Positions 48,127 to 57,144 of a stretch of DNA of 64,000 nt are shown piece after piece. Location of the stretch: NCBI GenBank assembly GCA_963713695.1, contig CAVQMU010000002.1, positions 372,001 to 436,000 of the forward strand, read 5' to 3'. The notes under the pieces were generated by a model. It did not search any database. It saw only the letters and a list, made by a program, of their open reading frames with translations, and had not been told where the DNA came from. A program made the position numbers and the translations under genes. How positions within the stretch are numbered: the stretch's first letter is position 1; every line of letters begins with the position of its first letter. Source of the stretch: Rhodoblastus sp963713695 (GTDB lineage: Bacteria; Pseudomonadota; Alphaproteobacteria; Rhizobiales; Beijerinckiaceae).

Positions 48127-50340
48127 ATGCAGACGGTCAACAGCGGAGACATGGCCGATATCGCCGCCGGCGCGTCCGGGACGGCGAAATTGGCGCAGTT
48201 CTTCATCCCCGCCGCCGCCTCGCTGCAGGAACGGAGGCCGCGGGTCTTGAAACATGGCGACACATTCGGCCTGTTCGACCACAATGGCGACGCTCTCGGC
48301 GGTCAGGGCAATCCTGAGGGTCTCTATCACCTCGACACGCGCTACCTGTCGTTCTTCAGCCTGACGATCGACGGCGAGCGGCCGATGCTGCTCAGCTCCA
48401 CGCCGCGGGACGATAATGCGGCGCTGATTTTCGACCTGACCAACCCCGACCTTTATGACGCGGGGGGCGCGCGCGTGCTCGAGCACGACCTCATCCATAT
48501 CCGCCGCCTGCGCTTCCTGTGGAATGGCGCCTGCTACGAGCGGCTTGCGGTGCGCAATTACGACAATGAGCCGCGCCGCGTCCGCATCGGAATGAATTAT
48601 TCCTCCGATTTCGCCGATCTGTTCGAAGTGCGCGGCAGCCGAAGGAAAGCGCGCGGCGCCATGCAGCCGCCGGACATCAACGGCGACAGCGTCACCCTGC
48701 GCTATACCGGCCTCGATCATCTGAAGCGCTGCACGAGCCTTCGCTTCGAACCGGCGCCTGCCGAAATCGATGGGGAGCAGGCGCAGATCGACCTGGACCT
48801 CGCGCCGATGGAGAAGCGGCTGGTCTTTGTCGAAATCCGCTGCGGACCGGAGAAGGCCAATCAGTCGACACGATACGCCTTCTTCGCCGCCCTGCGCGAC
48901 GCGCGACGCGCGCTTCGCGCCTCTTCGAGACGCGCGGCGACGATCACGGCCTCCAACGAGATCTTCAACGAGACCCTGCGCCGCTCCGTTGCCGACCTCG
49001 CCATGCTGGTCAGCGACACGCCGCAGGGTCCTTTTCCCTATGCGGGCATTCCATGGTTCAGCACGGCGTTCGGACGCGACGCCCTGATAACGGCGATGGA
49101 GACGCTCTGGCTCGATCCGGCCATCGCGCGCGGCGCGCTTTGCTATCTGGCGGCCTGCCAGGCGACCGAATTCAATGCGGCTGCCGATTCCGAACCGGGG
49201 AAAATCCTCCACGAGGCGCGCAACGGCGAAATGGCGCTGCTCGGGGAAGTGCCTTTCCATCGCTATTACGGCAGTATCGATTCCACGCCGCTCTTCGTCA
49301 TGCTGGCGGGCGCCTATCTCGCGCGCACCTGTGACGTTCCGACCATTCGCGCGATCTGGCCGAATATCGAGGCCGCCCTGCGCTGGATCGAGGCGGAGGG
49401 CGATCGCGACGGCGACGGCTTTGTCGAATATGGGCGCAGGACGTCTGAAGGGCTGGTCAACCAGGGCTGGAAAGACAGCGGCGATTCCATCTTCCACGCC
49501 GACGGCTCGCTCGCGCGCGGGCCCATCGCGCTTGTCGAGCTGCAGGCCTATGTCTTTGGCGCCTGGCAAGCCGCGGCCGAGATATCGCGCACGCTCGACC
49601 TGCCGGCGCAGGCCGAGGCGTGGCTCAAAAAGGCGGAAGACCTGCGCCGTCGGTTCGACGCCGCCTTTTTCGACGAGGACCTCGGCACATACGTGCTGGC
49701 GCTCGACGGCGAGAAAAAGCCATGCCGCGTGCGCTCATCCAACGCCGGCCATGCGCTGTTCACCGGCATCGCCTATCCCGAACGGGCTTCGACCGTCGTC
49801 GCGACTTTGACGGACTCGACTTCTTTTTCAGGTTGGGGCGTGCGCACCATCGCCTCGACCGAAAGCCGCTATAATCCGATGAGCTACCACAATGGCTCGA
49901 TCTGGCCGCATGACAATGCGATCGTCGCCGCCGGCTTCGCGCGTTATGGGTTCCGGCGCGAAGCGGCGCGCGTATTCGAAGGCGTCAATGCCGCCTCGAC
50001 CTATATCGACTTGCGCCGGCTGCCCGAGTTGTACTGCGGCTTCGCGCGCCAGCGCGGGCAGGGTCCGACGTTTTATCCCGTTGCCTGCGCGCCGCAGGCC
50101 TGGGCGGCGGCGGCCCCCCTGTCCATGCTCGAATCCTGCATCGGTCTCGGCTTCGATTGTCAAAACAGCCACATCAGGTTCGACCACCCGGTCCTGCCGC
50201 AATTCCTGGACGAAGTCGTGCTGCGCGGCCTGTCGATCGGCGAGGGATCGCTCGACGTCTCCCTGGTTCGGGACGGCCACGGCGTCGTCGTCAAGGCGCT
50301 GTCGCGCAAGGGCGCGATCAACATGCTCGCCGCAAGCTGA
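48127..50340 (+). CDS. Glycogen-debranching-type amylo-alpha-1,6-glucosidase
   Basis: 737 residues from ATG 48127. The N-terminal bis-type domain (about 30-225) shows LKHGDTFGLFDHNGDALGG and GLYHLDTRYLSFFSLTIDG. The C-terminal alpha/alpha barrel (about 290-720) contains GPFPYAGIPWFSTAFGRDALIT, NQGWKDSGDSIFHADG and MSYHNGSIWPHDNAIVAAGF with acidic residues suited to glycoside hydrolysis. In Rhizobiales this enzyme is regularly found with a GT4 gene like the one at 44.9-45.9 kb. It would trim branched alpha-glucan or a compatible-solute precursor in the cytoplasm. It ends five bases before the convergent EmrB-type gene. Confidence 0.88.
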   Translation: MQTVNSGDMADIAAGASGTAKLAQFFIPAAASLQERRPRVLKHGDTFGLFDHNGDALGGQGNPEGLYHLDTRYLSFFSLTIDGERPMLLSSTPRDDNAALIFDLTNPDLYDAGGARVLEHDLIHIRRLRFLWNGACYERLAVRNYDNEPRRVRIGMNYSSDFADLFEVRGSRRKARGAMQPPDINGDSVTLRYTGLDHLKRCTSLRFEPAPAEIDGEQAQIDLDLAPMEKRLVFVEIRCGPEKANQSTRYAFFAALRDARRALRASSRRAATITASNEIFNETLRRSVADLAMLVSDTPQGPFPYAGIPWFSTAFGRDALITAMETLWLDPAIARGALCYLAACQATEFNAAADSEPGKILHEARNGEMALLGEVPFHRYYGSIDSTPLFVMLAGAYLARTCDVPTIRAIWPNIEAALRWIEAEGDRDGDGFVEYGRRTSEGLVNQGWKDSGDSIFHADGSLARGPIALVELQAYVFGAWQAAAEISRTLDLPAQAEAWLKKAEDLRRRFDAAFFDEDLGTYVLALDGEKKPCRVRSSNAGHALFTGIAYPERASTVVATLTDSTSFSGWGVRTIASTESRYNPMSYHNGSIWPHDNAIVAAGFARYGFRREAARVFEGVNAASTYIDLRRLPELYCGFARQRGQGPTFYPVACAPQAWAAAAPLSMLESCIGLGFDCQNSHIRFDHPVLPQFLDEVVLRGLSIGEGSLDVSLVRDGHGVVVKALSRKGAINMLAAS

Positions 50341-50344
50341 TCGA

Positions 50345-51928
50345 TCAATGTCCCATCGGCGCGGCGCCGTCCAGCTTGACCTTGCGCAACATGAGCGCGA
50401 GCGGGACGGCGGCGAGCGAGACCAGCATCAGCGTCCAGAACACGTCGGTATAGGCGAGGAGCGAAGCCTGCTGCTGCACCTGCTGGCCGATCCAGGCGAA
50501 AGCCTGCTGCTTTGCCTGCACAAGCGACGACCCTTGCGCGACAAAAAATTGCGTCATGTGATCGAGCGTCTGCTGATAGGCGACGCTGGAGGGAATGACG
50601 CCCTCGGCGAGTCGGCTCTGATGGAATTGCTCCCGATGCGCCAACACGTTCGAGGCGAGCGAGACGCCGATCGAGCCGCCGGTATTGCGCGCGGCGTTGA
50701 GCAGCGCGGAGGCCATGTCGGTCTTGCCTTGCGGCAGCCCGTCATAGGAGGCGGCCGTGATCGGAATGAAGATCAGCGGCAGCGCGACGCTGACGATCAT
50801 GCGCGCCTTGGCGAAGAACCAGAAATCGAGATCGGCGGTGAGATTGGTCAGGACGAACATCGAAAGCGCGGCGATCGCTGCGCCCACGGCGATCAGATAT
50901 TTGGGCTGCACCCGCTGCGACAGTTTTCCGACCGCGAACATCATGGCCATGGCGATGACGCCGCCTGGCGACAGGACGAGGCCCGCCCAGGTCGCCGTGT
51001 AGCCGAAATCCTCCTGCACGAGTTGCGGCATGAACTGGGTCGTCGCGAGCAGGATGGCGCCGGTCGCGCCCATGACGACGAAACAGGCGCCAAATTGGCG
51101 TGTCGCGATCATGCGCAGGTCGACGAGCGGATTTTTTCGCGTGAGCTCCCAGGGAACCATCAGCAGGAACGCGATCGCCGACAGGACCGTGAAGGCGACG
51201 ATGAAATGCGAGCCGAACCAGTCCTCGACCTGGCCACGGTCGAGCACCATTTCGAGCGCGCCCAGGAACAGGGCGACGAGCACGAAGCCCATCGTGTCGA
51301 AGCGGGCGTCATGCGCTTCCGGCTTGGGCTCCTTCACCAGCGCATAGATCAGCGCCATCGCGAACAGGCCGACCGGGCCATTGATCAGGAAGCACCAGTG
51401 CCAGGAGGCGTTGTCGGACAGCCAGCCGCCGAGGGTTGGCCCGACGACGGGCGCGACGACCACGGCTATGCCGAACAAGGCGAAAGCCTGGCCGCGTTTT
51501 TCGGGCGGAAAGGAATCTGCGAGGATCGATTGCGCCACCGGCACCATGCCGCCGCCCGCGACGCCCTGCATCACGCGGAACAGCAGCAGCGATTGCAGGT
51601 TCCAGGCAAAGCCGCACAGGACCGAACTCAGGGTGAACAGGCCGAGGCAGGCCAGGAAGAAGGTCTTGCGGCCGAACTTTTTCGCCAGAAAACTTGTCGC
51701 CGTGACGATGACGGCGTTGGCGACGAGATAAGTGGTCACAACCCAGGAGGACTCGTCCTCGCTGACGCCCAGGCCCCCGGCGATATAGCGCAGCGCGACA
51801 TTGGCGATGGTCGTGTCGAGCACTTCCATGAAAGCCGCAAGCGCGACCACGACGGCGATCACCCAGGGGTTGACTGTCGTCTCGATCGCCGGCGGCGGAA
51901 CGGCCCGGGCTAAGGTGGTCGCGCTCAT
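50345..51928 (-). CDS. MFS drug:H+ antiporter, DHA2/EmrB family
   Basis: 527 residues with 14 predicted membrane spans. Family motifs are clear: VALAAFMEVLDTTIANVAL (motif D1) at the start, LAKKFGRKTFF (motif A), FRVMQGVAGGGMVPVAQS (motif B) and GVIAMAMMFAVGKLSQR. Its ATG overlaps the stop of the adaptor gene (ATGA), so both are co-translated. With an outer-membrane channel (not in the window) they form a tripartite pump for hydrophobic or uncoupler-type compounds. Confidence 0.93.
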   Translation of the reverse strand: MSATTLARAVPPPAIETTVNPWVIAVVVALAAFMEVLDTTIANVALRYIAGGLGVSEDESSWVVTTYLVANAVIVTATSFLAKKFGRKTFFLACLGLFTLSSVLCGFAWNLQSLLLFRVMQGVAGGGMVPVAQSILADSFPPEKRGQAFALFGIAVVVAPVVGPTLGGWLSDNASWHWCFLINGPVGLFAMALIYALVKEPKPEAHDARFDTMGFVLVALFLGALEMVLDRGQVEDWFGSHFIVAFTVLSAIAFLLMVPWELTRKNPLVDLRMIATRQFGACFVVMGATGAILLATTQFMPQLVQEDFGYTATWAGLVLSPGGVIAMAMMFAVGKLSQRVQPKYLIAVGAAIAALSMFVLTNLTADLDFWFFAKARMIVSVALPLIFIPITAASYDGLPQGKTDMASALLNAARNTGGSIGVSLASNVLAHREQFHQSRLAEGVIPSSVAYQQTLDHMTQFFVAQGSSLVQAKQQAFAWIGQQVQQQASLLAYTDVFWTLMLVSLAAVPLALMLRKVKLDGAAPMGH

Positions 51929-53203
51929 GCCGCCCTCCCGCCCAGGAATGCCGCCAGGCGCTCATAGAGCGAGGGGCTCGCGTCAACGCGCACGTCCGGG
52001 ACGACCGACATGCCCGGACCCAGCGCGACGTCCGAAGGCGGATTGTCGAAGACGATCTTGACCGGCACGCGCTGCACCACCTTGACGTAATTGCCCGTCG
52101 CGTTCTGCGCCGGCAACAGGGAAAAGGCCGTGCCGGAGCCCGGCTGCACGCTCGCGACATGGCCGCGGAGCCGCCGCTCGGGATAGGCGTCCACGCGCAG
52201 CGTCACGGGTTGGCCCGGCCGCATCGCGTCGAGCTGGGTCTCCTTGAAATTGGCCGTGATCCACATTGTGTCGGGAACGAACATGGCAAGGCCGGTTCCG
52301 GAGGAGGCGAACTCGCCCGGCGCGGCGCTGAGGCTGACGACGCGGCCTGGCTCGGCGGCGACGACATTGGCATAGGAAAGATTGAGCCGCGCCTGGTCGC
52401 GCTGTGCATTGGCCTGCGCGAGGCTGGCCTCGGCGCTGGCGCGCTGCGCCTTGAGCGCGCCGATCTGGCGTTCGGCGACGACGGCGGCCGCTTCAGCGCT
52501 TTTCACCGACGCCTGCTGCTGTCCAAGCTGCGAATTATACTGCTGGGCGTTCTGGACCGAGCCCGCGCCGGATTTCGCCAGCGTCGCGTAGCGCGAGGCC
52601 TGCTGCTGCGCGAAGGTCAGCGCGGCCTGCGCCAGATCGACCTGCGCCTTGCTCGAACTCGATTTGCGCGGTCTGCACGGCGATCTGCTGGTCGATCGTC
52701 TCGATGCTGGCTGCGGCGGCGGCGACCTGAGCCTCGGCCTGGGCGAGCGCCACGCGGTAATCGCGGTCGTCGATGCGCGCGATCGTCTCGCCTGCGGCGA
52801 CATGCTGGTTGTCGGTGACGGGGACGGCGCTCACATAGCCGGCGATTTTCGGCGCAATTGCGATCTGCCGCGCGGCGATGAAGGCGTCGTCGGTGCTCTC
52901 GAAATGATTGCCGTAGTCATACCACAGACTGCCGCCGCCAACGGTGGCGGCGATCAGCAGCGCGCCAGACGCCGCAGCGAGCGGGCGTCGGCGCAGCAGG
53001 CCTGCTTTTTTGCGGGCCGGCGCTTCGTCCGCCTGCCGCCGGGGCGCTTCCGGAGCATGGAGGGCTTCCCGTTCGGCGAAGCGCGCGTCCGCGAAGGATG
53101 GCGGCGGCTCCAGTTCCGCCTTCCACTCGTCGTTTTGAGGGAACGCAGTCGCGATATGATCGTCCAGATCAAGGGTGGCCTCGGCGTTGACGTCCTTCAG
53201 CAT
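51925..53203 (-). CDS. HlyD/EmrA-type membrane fusion protein (one frame break near 52,662)
   Basis: About 426 codons from ATG 53203 with a GGAGAAG site. A cytoplasmic head of about 65 residues is followed by one membrane anchor (LAAASGALLIAATVGGGSLW) and the lipoyl half FESTDDAFIAARQIAIAPKIAGYV. A long coiled-coil hairpin (QAEAQVAAAAASIETIDQQIAV onward, through QQQASVKSAEAAAVVAERQIGAL) and the beta-barrel (FVPDTMWITANFKETQLDAMRPGQPVTLRVDAYP) follow. Removing one G near 52,662 turns EFEQ-G-A into EFEQAQVDLAQ and makes one protein. It bridges the EmrB-type pump to an outer-membrane channel. Divergent from its probable TetR repressor. Confidence 0.9.
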
Positions 53204-53252
53204 CCTGCTTCTCCGGCATGGCGGCGGAGCCCAGTTCAGCTCGCGCTATTGA

Positions 53253-53324
53253 AACGAAACGGTGTCGTTTCGATAATTAGGACGTATTTTCAATGGCGTC
53301 AATAGTGAACGATACGGTTTCGTT
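53253..53324. promoter_or_regulatory. Two operator sites between emrAB-type genes and tetR
   Basis: Two 17-bp near-palindromes share AACGA-W-ACGGT-K-TCGTT: AACGAAACGGTGTCGTT at 53253-53269 and AACGATACGGTTTCGTT at 53308-53324. They are 55 bp apart, about five helical turns. They lie between the adaptor start (53203) and the TetR start (53354 or 53408). They are best explained as binding sites for that TetR protein; the assignment is inference. Confidence 0.72.
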
Positions 53325-53353
53325 CTCTTTACACGCAGATGTGATGCTCCTAT

Positions 53354-54112
53354 ATGATGGCGAGGAAAGTCGCCAATCCCGGATCGGCGACGGTGGTAGG
53401 CGAGCAAATGGACAGGTCAGAACCGGCCGCGACAGCCGCTAAAATTTCGCGAGGAAAAAATGCGGCGCGAATCGGACGGCCGCCGCTCGAGCGCGCCGGC
53501 GAGATCGAGGAGCGCATTCTGGAAGCTGCGCGCCGCGTCTTCCTCGAGCACGGGTTTGACGGCGCGAGCATGGACCTGATCGCGCAGACCGCGCGGTCCG
53601 GCAAGCCGTCGATCTACGCGCGCTATCCGAACAAACAGGCCCTGTTCGCCGCCGCCGTGGAGCAGGGGATCGCCCTTAAGAACGCCAGGCTGCGCGGGTT
53701 CAAGCCTGGGGGATCGACGCTCGAGGAGCGGCTTGCCAGCATAGGCGCGGCCATGTTGCGCGAGACGCTGTCGCCGGATTTTGTCGGACTTTACCGAGTG
53801 GCCCTGGCGGAGGCGCGCCGGTTTCCCGATCTCGTGGGGGGCCTTTCTCAAATGGCGCGGCGGCGCGGCCAGGAAACCGTGGCGGAACTGCTGGCCGAAG
53901 TCGCGGAATGCGGCGATTTCGGCGTGCCGGCCAAGGCTGGCGGTCGATGTCTGGCTGCGGCGCGCATATTCGCAGACCTGATCCTGCTGCCGCCGCTCAT
54001 CCGCGCCTTGTCGGGCGAGAGCCTCGACGCGCTGTACGGCGAGATTGACGCCTGCGTCGCCGAACGCAGCGCTTTCTTCCTCGCCGCCTGCCGCAACGGC
54101 GGCCTCGCCTGA
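53354..54112 (+). CDS. TetR/AcrR family repressor of the adjacent efflux genes
   Basis: 252 residues from ATG 53354 or 234 from ATG 53408, which has the better spacing to GGCGAG. The HTH (from about 50: ERILEAARRVFLEHGFDGASMDLIAQTARSGKPSIYARYPNKQALFAA) is a textbook TetR_N domain. The C-terminal domain carries FVGLYRVALAEARRFPDL, a pattern of the AefR/YbiH-like group. Divergent from the EmrA-type gene with two shared operators, so it should repress the pump until a toxic ligand binds. An O-methyltransferase gene follows 35 bases later. Confidence 0.9.
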   Translation: MMARKVANPGSATVVGEQMDRSEPAATAAKISRGKNAARIGRPPLERAGEIEERILEAARRVFLEHGFDGASMDLIAQTARSGKPSIYARYPNKQALFAAAVEQGIALKNARLRGFKPGGSTLEERLASIGAAMLRETLSPDFVGLYRVALAEARRFPDLVGGLSQMARRRGQETVAELLAEVAECGDFGVPAKAGGRCLAAARIFADLILLPPLIRALSGESLDALYGEIDACVAERSAFFLAACRNGGLA

Positions 54113-54147
54113 GGGTTATAGGGTGGCGCTGAAGCACGAGCTCTAGC

Positions 54148-54849
54148 ATGGGACGGTTCGCGATGGATTCGACGCTCTGGGGGGAGATGGACGCCTATAT
54201 CGCAGCAACGCTGCTTCCCGCCGATCCCGCGCTCGAAGCCGCTCTGGCGGCCAACAAGGCGGCGGGCTTGCCGGCCATCGATGTTTCGCCGGCGCAGGGC
54301 AAGCTGCTTTATTTATTTGCCCGCATGATCGGCGCGCGGCGCGCGCTCGAAATCGGGACGCTTGGCGGCTATTCGACGATCTGGCTCGCCCGCGCGCTTC
54401 CCGACGACGGCCTTGTCGTCACTCTGGAGGCGTCGCCCGAACACGCCGCGGTGGCGCGCGGCAACGTCGAGCGCGCGGGGCAGGGGGCCAAGGTCGACAT
54501 CCGCGTCGGGCCCGCGCTCGAAACGCTGCCGACGCTTGAAGGCGAGGGCGCTTTCGACATTGTCTTCATCGATGCCGACAAGGCGAGCATACCCGCTTAC
54601 GTCGATTGGGCGCTGCGGCTCGCTCGCGTCGGAACCGTCGTTATCGTCGACAATGTCGTGCGCAACGGCGCCGTGCTCGACTCGGCCAGCGAGAATGCAG
54701 ACGCGCAAGGCGTGCGCCGCTTCTTCGCGCAAGCCGGGCGCGATGGCCGCCTCTGTGCGACGGCGATCCAGACCGTCGGCGTCAAGGGCTGGGACGGCTT
54801 CGCCATCGCGATCGTCGAGTCGATCGAGCAATTCCGCAGAAAGTCATAA
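54148..54849 (+). CDS. O-methyltransferase, COMT/CCoAOMT-like family 3
   Basis: 233 residues (ATG 54148; ATG 54163 also possible). SAM motif I is ALEIGTLGGYSTIWLARAL near 71. Metal-binding and catalytic segments follow: FDIVFIDADKASIPAYVDWAL near 132 and VVIVDNVVRNGAVLD near 163. The end GWDGFAIAIVESIEQF is typical of family 3. It methylates a catechol-like or small hydroxylated substrate using Mg. It follows a TetR gene, so it may share the efflux regulon. The second copy of the hairpin repeat starts five bases after its stop. Confidence 0.9.
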   Translation: MGRFAMDSTLWGEMDAYIAATLLPADPALEAALAANKAAGLPAIDVSPAQGKLLYLFARMIGARRALEIGTLGGYSTIWLARALPDDGLVVTLEASPEHAAVARGNVERAGQGAKVDIRVGPALETLPTLEGEGAFDIVFIDADKASIPAYVDWALRLARVGTVVIVDNVVRNGAVLDSASENADAQGVRRFFAQAGRDGRLCATAIQTVGVKGWDGFAIAIVESIEQFRRKS

Positions 54850-54854
54850 GACAA

Positions 54855-54977
54855 GCATTTTCGAGTGAAGTGGATTCCGGTTCGCGGTAAGACCCGAAGG
54901 GCCGCGTTAGCGAATATGCGTGAAAACAACAAACTAGATCCTGTTCGGTGAACCGGAGTTCACCGAACAGGTTCTAG
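54855..54977. repeat. Dispersed hairpin repeat, copy 2 (left-truncated)
   Basis: 123 bases identical in length to 23747-23869, with nine substitutions (93 percent identity). The right hairpin is perfect over 14 nt: arms CCTGTTCGGTGAAC and GTTCACCGAACAGG around CGGA. The left arm seen in copy 1 is absent; the match starts inside what is the loop of the left hairpin there. The terminal CTAG supplies the stop codon of the leftward gene ending at 54974. Confidence 0.88.
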
Positions 54978-55384
54978 GCGGCCACGCCAATCTCTTCGAC
55001 GTAGAGAAGCGCCTGGATATGACGGCACTGGCGGACGATATCGAGAGCTTCCGGAGCGATGGCGGCATAGTGCGGGTCGCGGGCAAACAGCTTTAGCGCG
55101 GCTATATCGGCGTCGTCGAAAGTGATGTCGCAGAGATCGACACCGTCAAAATCCGTCTCGATGACGACGCCGTCGATGCGCGTGGCGAGGCGCTCGCAGA
55201 AGGCGATCGCCGAAATCATCAGCGGCCGCCATGCGGCCGCCAGTCCCGCGGGAACGTCTTCGGTCGCGTCGACGGCCTCCGCATTGGCGACGATGCGGTC
55301 AAGCAAGGCATAGGCTCGCGGGATCATGCGAAGATCGTCAAGAATTTTATCGGCGAGGAAAGCGACTTTGGTTCGGCCCGTCAT
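54974..55384 (-). CDS. Hypothetical small protein
   Basis: 136 residues from ATG 55384 (MTGRTKVAFLADKILDDLRM). No recognised family, signal peptide or membrane span. The protein is mostly helical by appearance and acidic, with VVIETDFDGVDLCDITFDDADIAALKLFARDP in the middle and CRHIQALLYVEEIGVAA at the end. Codon usage looks like its neighbours, so I take it as a real gene. It is divergent from the carotenoid oxygenase gene (201 bases, with a palindrome). Its last codons and stop fall in the dispersed repeat, so the C-terminus may have been altered by insertion of that element. Confidence 0.6.
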   Translation of the reverse strand: MTGRTKVAFLADKILDDLRMIPRAYALLDRIVANAEAVDATEDVPAGLAAAWRPLMISAIAFCERLATRIDGVVIETDFDGVDLCDITFDDADIAALKLFARDPHYAAIAPEALDIVRQCRHIQALLYVEEIGVAA

Positions 55385-55546
55385 GGTCGTCCTTTGATTG
55401 ATGCGGCATGGGCCATACAGGAAAGGCGCCAGTTGCTGCAAGCTCGGCTGATCGATTGTTTCTGCGAAGGTTGGCTCATGGCGCTTCCCGTCAATGTGAA
55501 GCGGGCAGGGATGAAACGGGTTGACGAACGGGTCGTCGGCATTAAT

Positions 55547-55561
55547 GTTAATTGTATTAAC
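55547..55561. promoter_or_regulatory. Palindrome upstream of the carotenoid oxygenase gene
   Basis: GTTAATTGTATTAAC is a perfect 6-3-6 inverted repeat in an A/T-rich patch 25 bases before the oxygenase start. It has the size and symmetry of a dimeric repressor or activator site. No regulator gene is adjacent. Confidence 0.5.
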
Positions 55562-55585
55562 ATCCGCGCGCCGAGGGACATTGCA

Positions 55586-57012
55586 ATGGCCAGTGCAGTT
55601 GAAATGCTGATCCGCAAGGCGGTGACCGAGGGCGTGATGTCCGTCGCCAGATTTAACCGCTGGCGGCCACGCATCGCGGCCTCCAACCCCTACCTGACGG
55701 GCGTGTACAGGCCGGTCGGGGACGAGGCGACGATCGAAGAACTCGGGGTTGCCGGCGCCATTCCGATGGAGCTTGACGGCTGCTACATGCGCAATGGGCC
55801 CAATCCCGTCGCCCCCAATCCCGCCACCTATCACTGGTTTGTCGGCGACGGCATGGTCCATGGCCTGCGCCTGAGGGATGGCAAGGCGCTCTGGTACAAG
55901 AACCGCTGGGTGCGTTCGGATCATGTCAGCGCGGCGCTCGGCGAGCCGCCCGCGTCGGGGCCGCGTCGCGGCGCCTCCGACACGGTCAATACCAATGTCA
56001 TCGGCCACGCCGGGAAGATCCTGGCGCTGGTCGAGGCCGGCGCGCTATCCGGTCGAGCTGGACGGCGATCTTGCAACGATTGCGCATCGCCCTTTCGAGG
56101 GCGCTCTTCCCTCGGGTTTCACCGCTCATCCGCATGTCGATCCTGAAACCGGCGAGATGCATGCGATCTGCTATGACGGCCAAGTGATGGATTTGGTGCG
56201 CTATGTGATCGTCGGCAAAGATGGCCGCATTCGCCGGGAACAGTCGATCGCCGTCGAGCACGGGCCTTCGATCCACGATTGCATGATCACGAAAAACCAC
56301 GTCATCGTGCTCGATCTTCCCGTGACCTTTTCGATGAGGGCGCTGCTCGCAGGTGACGAATTTCCCTATGCCTGGAACCCGGGCCACAAGGCGCGCGTCG
56401 GCCTTCTGCCGCGCGAGGGGGGCGAGATCGTCTGGTGCGATGTTGCGCCATGCTATGTCTTCCATCCCGCCAACGCCTATGAATTGCCGGACGGCAAAAT
56501 CATCTTCGACGCCTGCGTCCATGACAGGATGTTCGCCTACGGCGCCAAGGGGCCGGATTCCACCCGCATTACCTTCGAGCGCTGGACCATCGACCCCACG
56601 GCGCGCAGCGTCGCGCGGCGGGTCACGGACGAGGAGGCCCAGGAATTCCCGCGCATCGACGAGCGGCGAACCGGCAGGCCCTATCGCTTCGCCTATACGC
56701 TGGCGATCAAATCCGGGCGGGCTGGACTGATCGGCGACACGCGCCTGTTCAAGCACGATCTGGAGACGGGCGGTCGCGAGGTTCGGGACTTCGGCCCGGA
56801 CAAGCTGCCGGGTGAATTCGTCTTCGCGCCCCGTTCGGCCGACTCGGCCGAGGACGACGGCTGGCTGATGGGATTCGTGCTCGACAAGGCGAAGGACGCC
56901 ACGGATTTCGTCATTCTCGACTTTGCGCGATTTCGCAGGCGCGCCGCTGGCGGAAATCCATGTTCCCCGACGAGTTCCGCCGGGGTTTCACGGCAACTGG
57001 ATCGCGGGCTAG
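55586..57012 (+). CDS. Carotenoid oxygenase (RPE65/lignostilbene dioxygenase family; two frame breaks)
   Basis: About 475 codons from ATG 55586 with GAGGGA upstream. It is a seven-bladed propeller enzyme that cleaves a carotenoid or stilbene-type double bond using Fe(II). The four iron His lie in TAHPHVDPETGE, PSIHDCMITKNH, CYVFHPANAYE and GFHGNWIAG. The last is reached only after a second correction: +1 breaks lie near 56,043 and 56,937, each repaired by removing one base, and the repaired protein stops at TAG 57010. YMRNGPNP near residue 67 is the family's N-terminal signature. Substrate not assignable; no carotenoid biosynthesis gene is in view. Confidence 0.87.
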
Positions 57013-57144
57013 CGGCCAAAACCACAGGCGCGGCGCCGGATGCGACGCCGCCCACGGCTCATTGCTGACCATCGTGACGAGGTTGGCGAGTGTCTCTTCA
57101 TGAGCCTTCAGCGGCATTCACGCCGCGCGAGGCGACCCGAATAT

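Noticed and set aside
46131..48284. A 700-codon open frame antisense to the ABC exporter (and similar long ones antisense to carB and the large glycosyltransferases)
   Set aside because: High-GC coding DNA routinely leaves the opposite strand open. The translations are Arg/Gln/His-rich without domains, while the other strand carries full family motifs.
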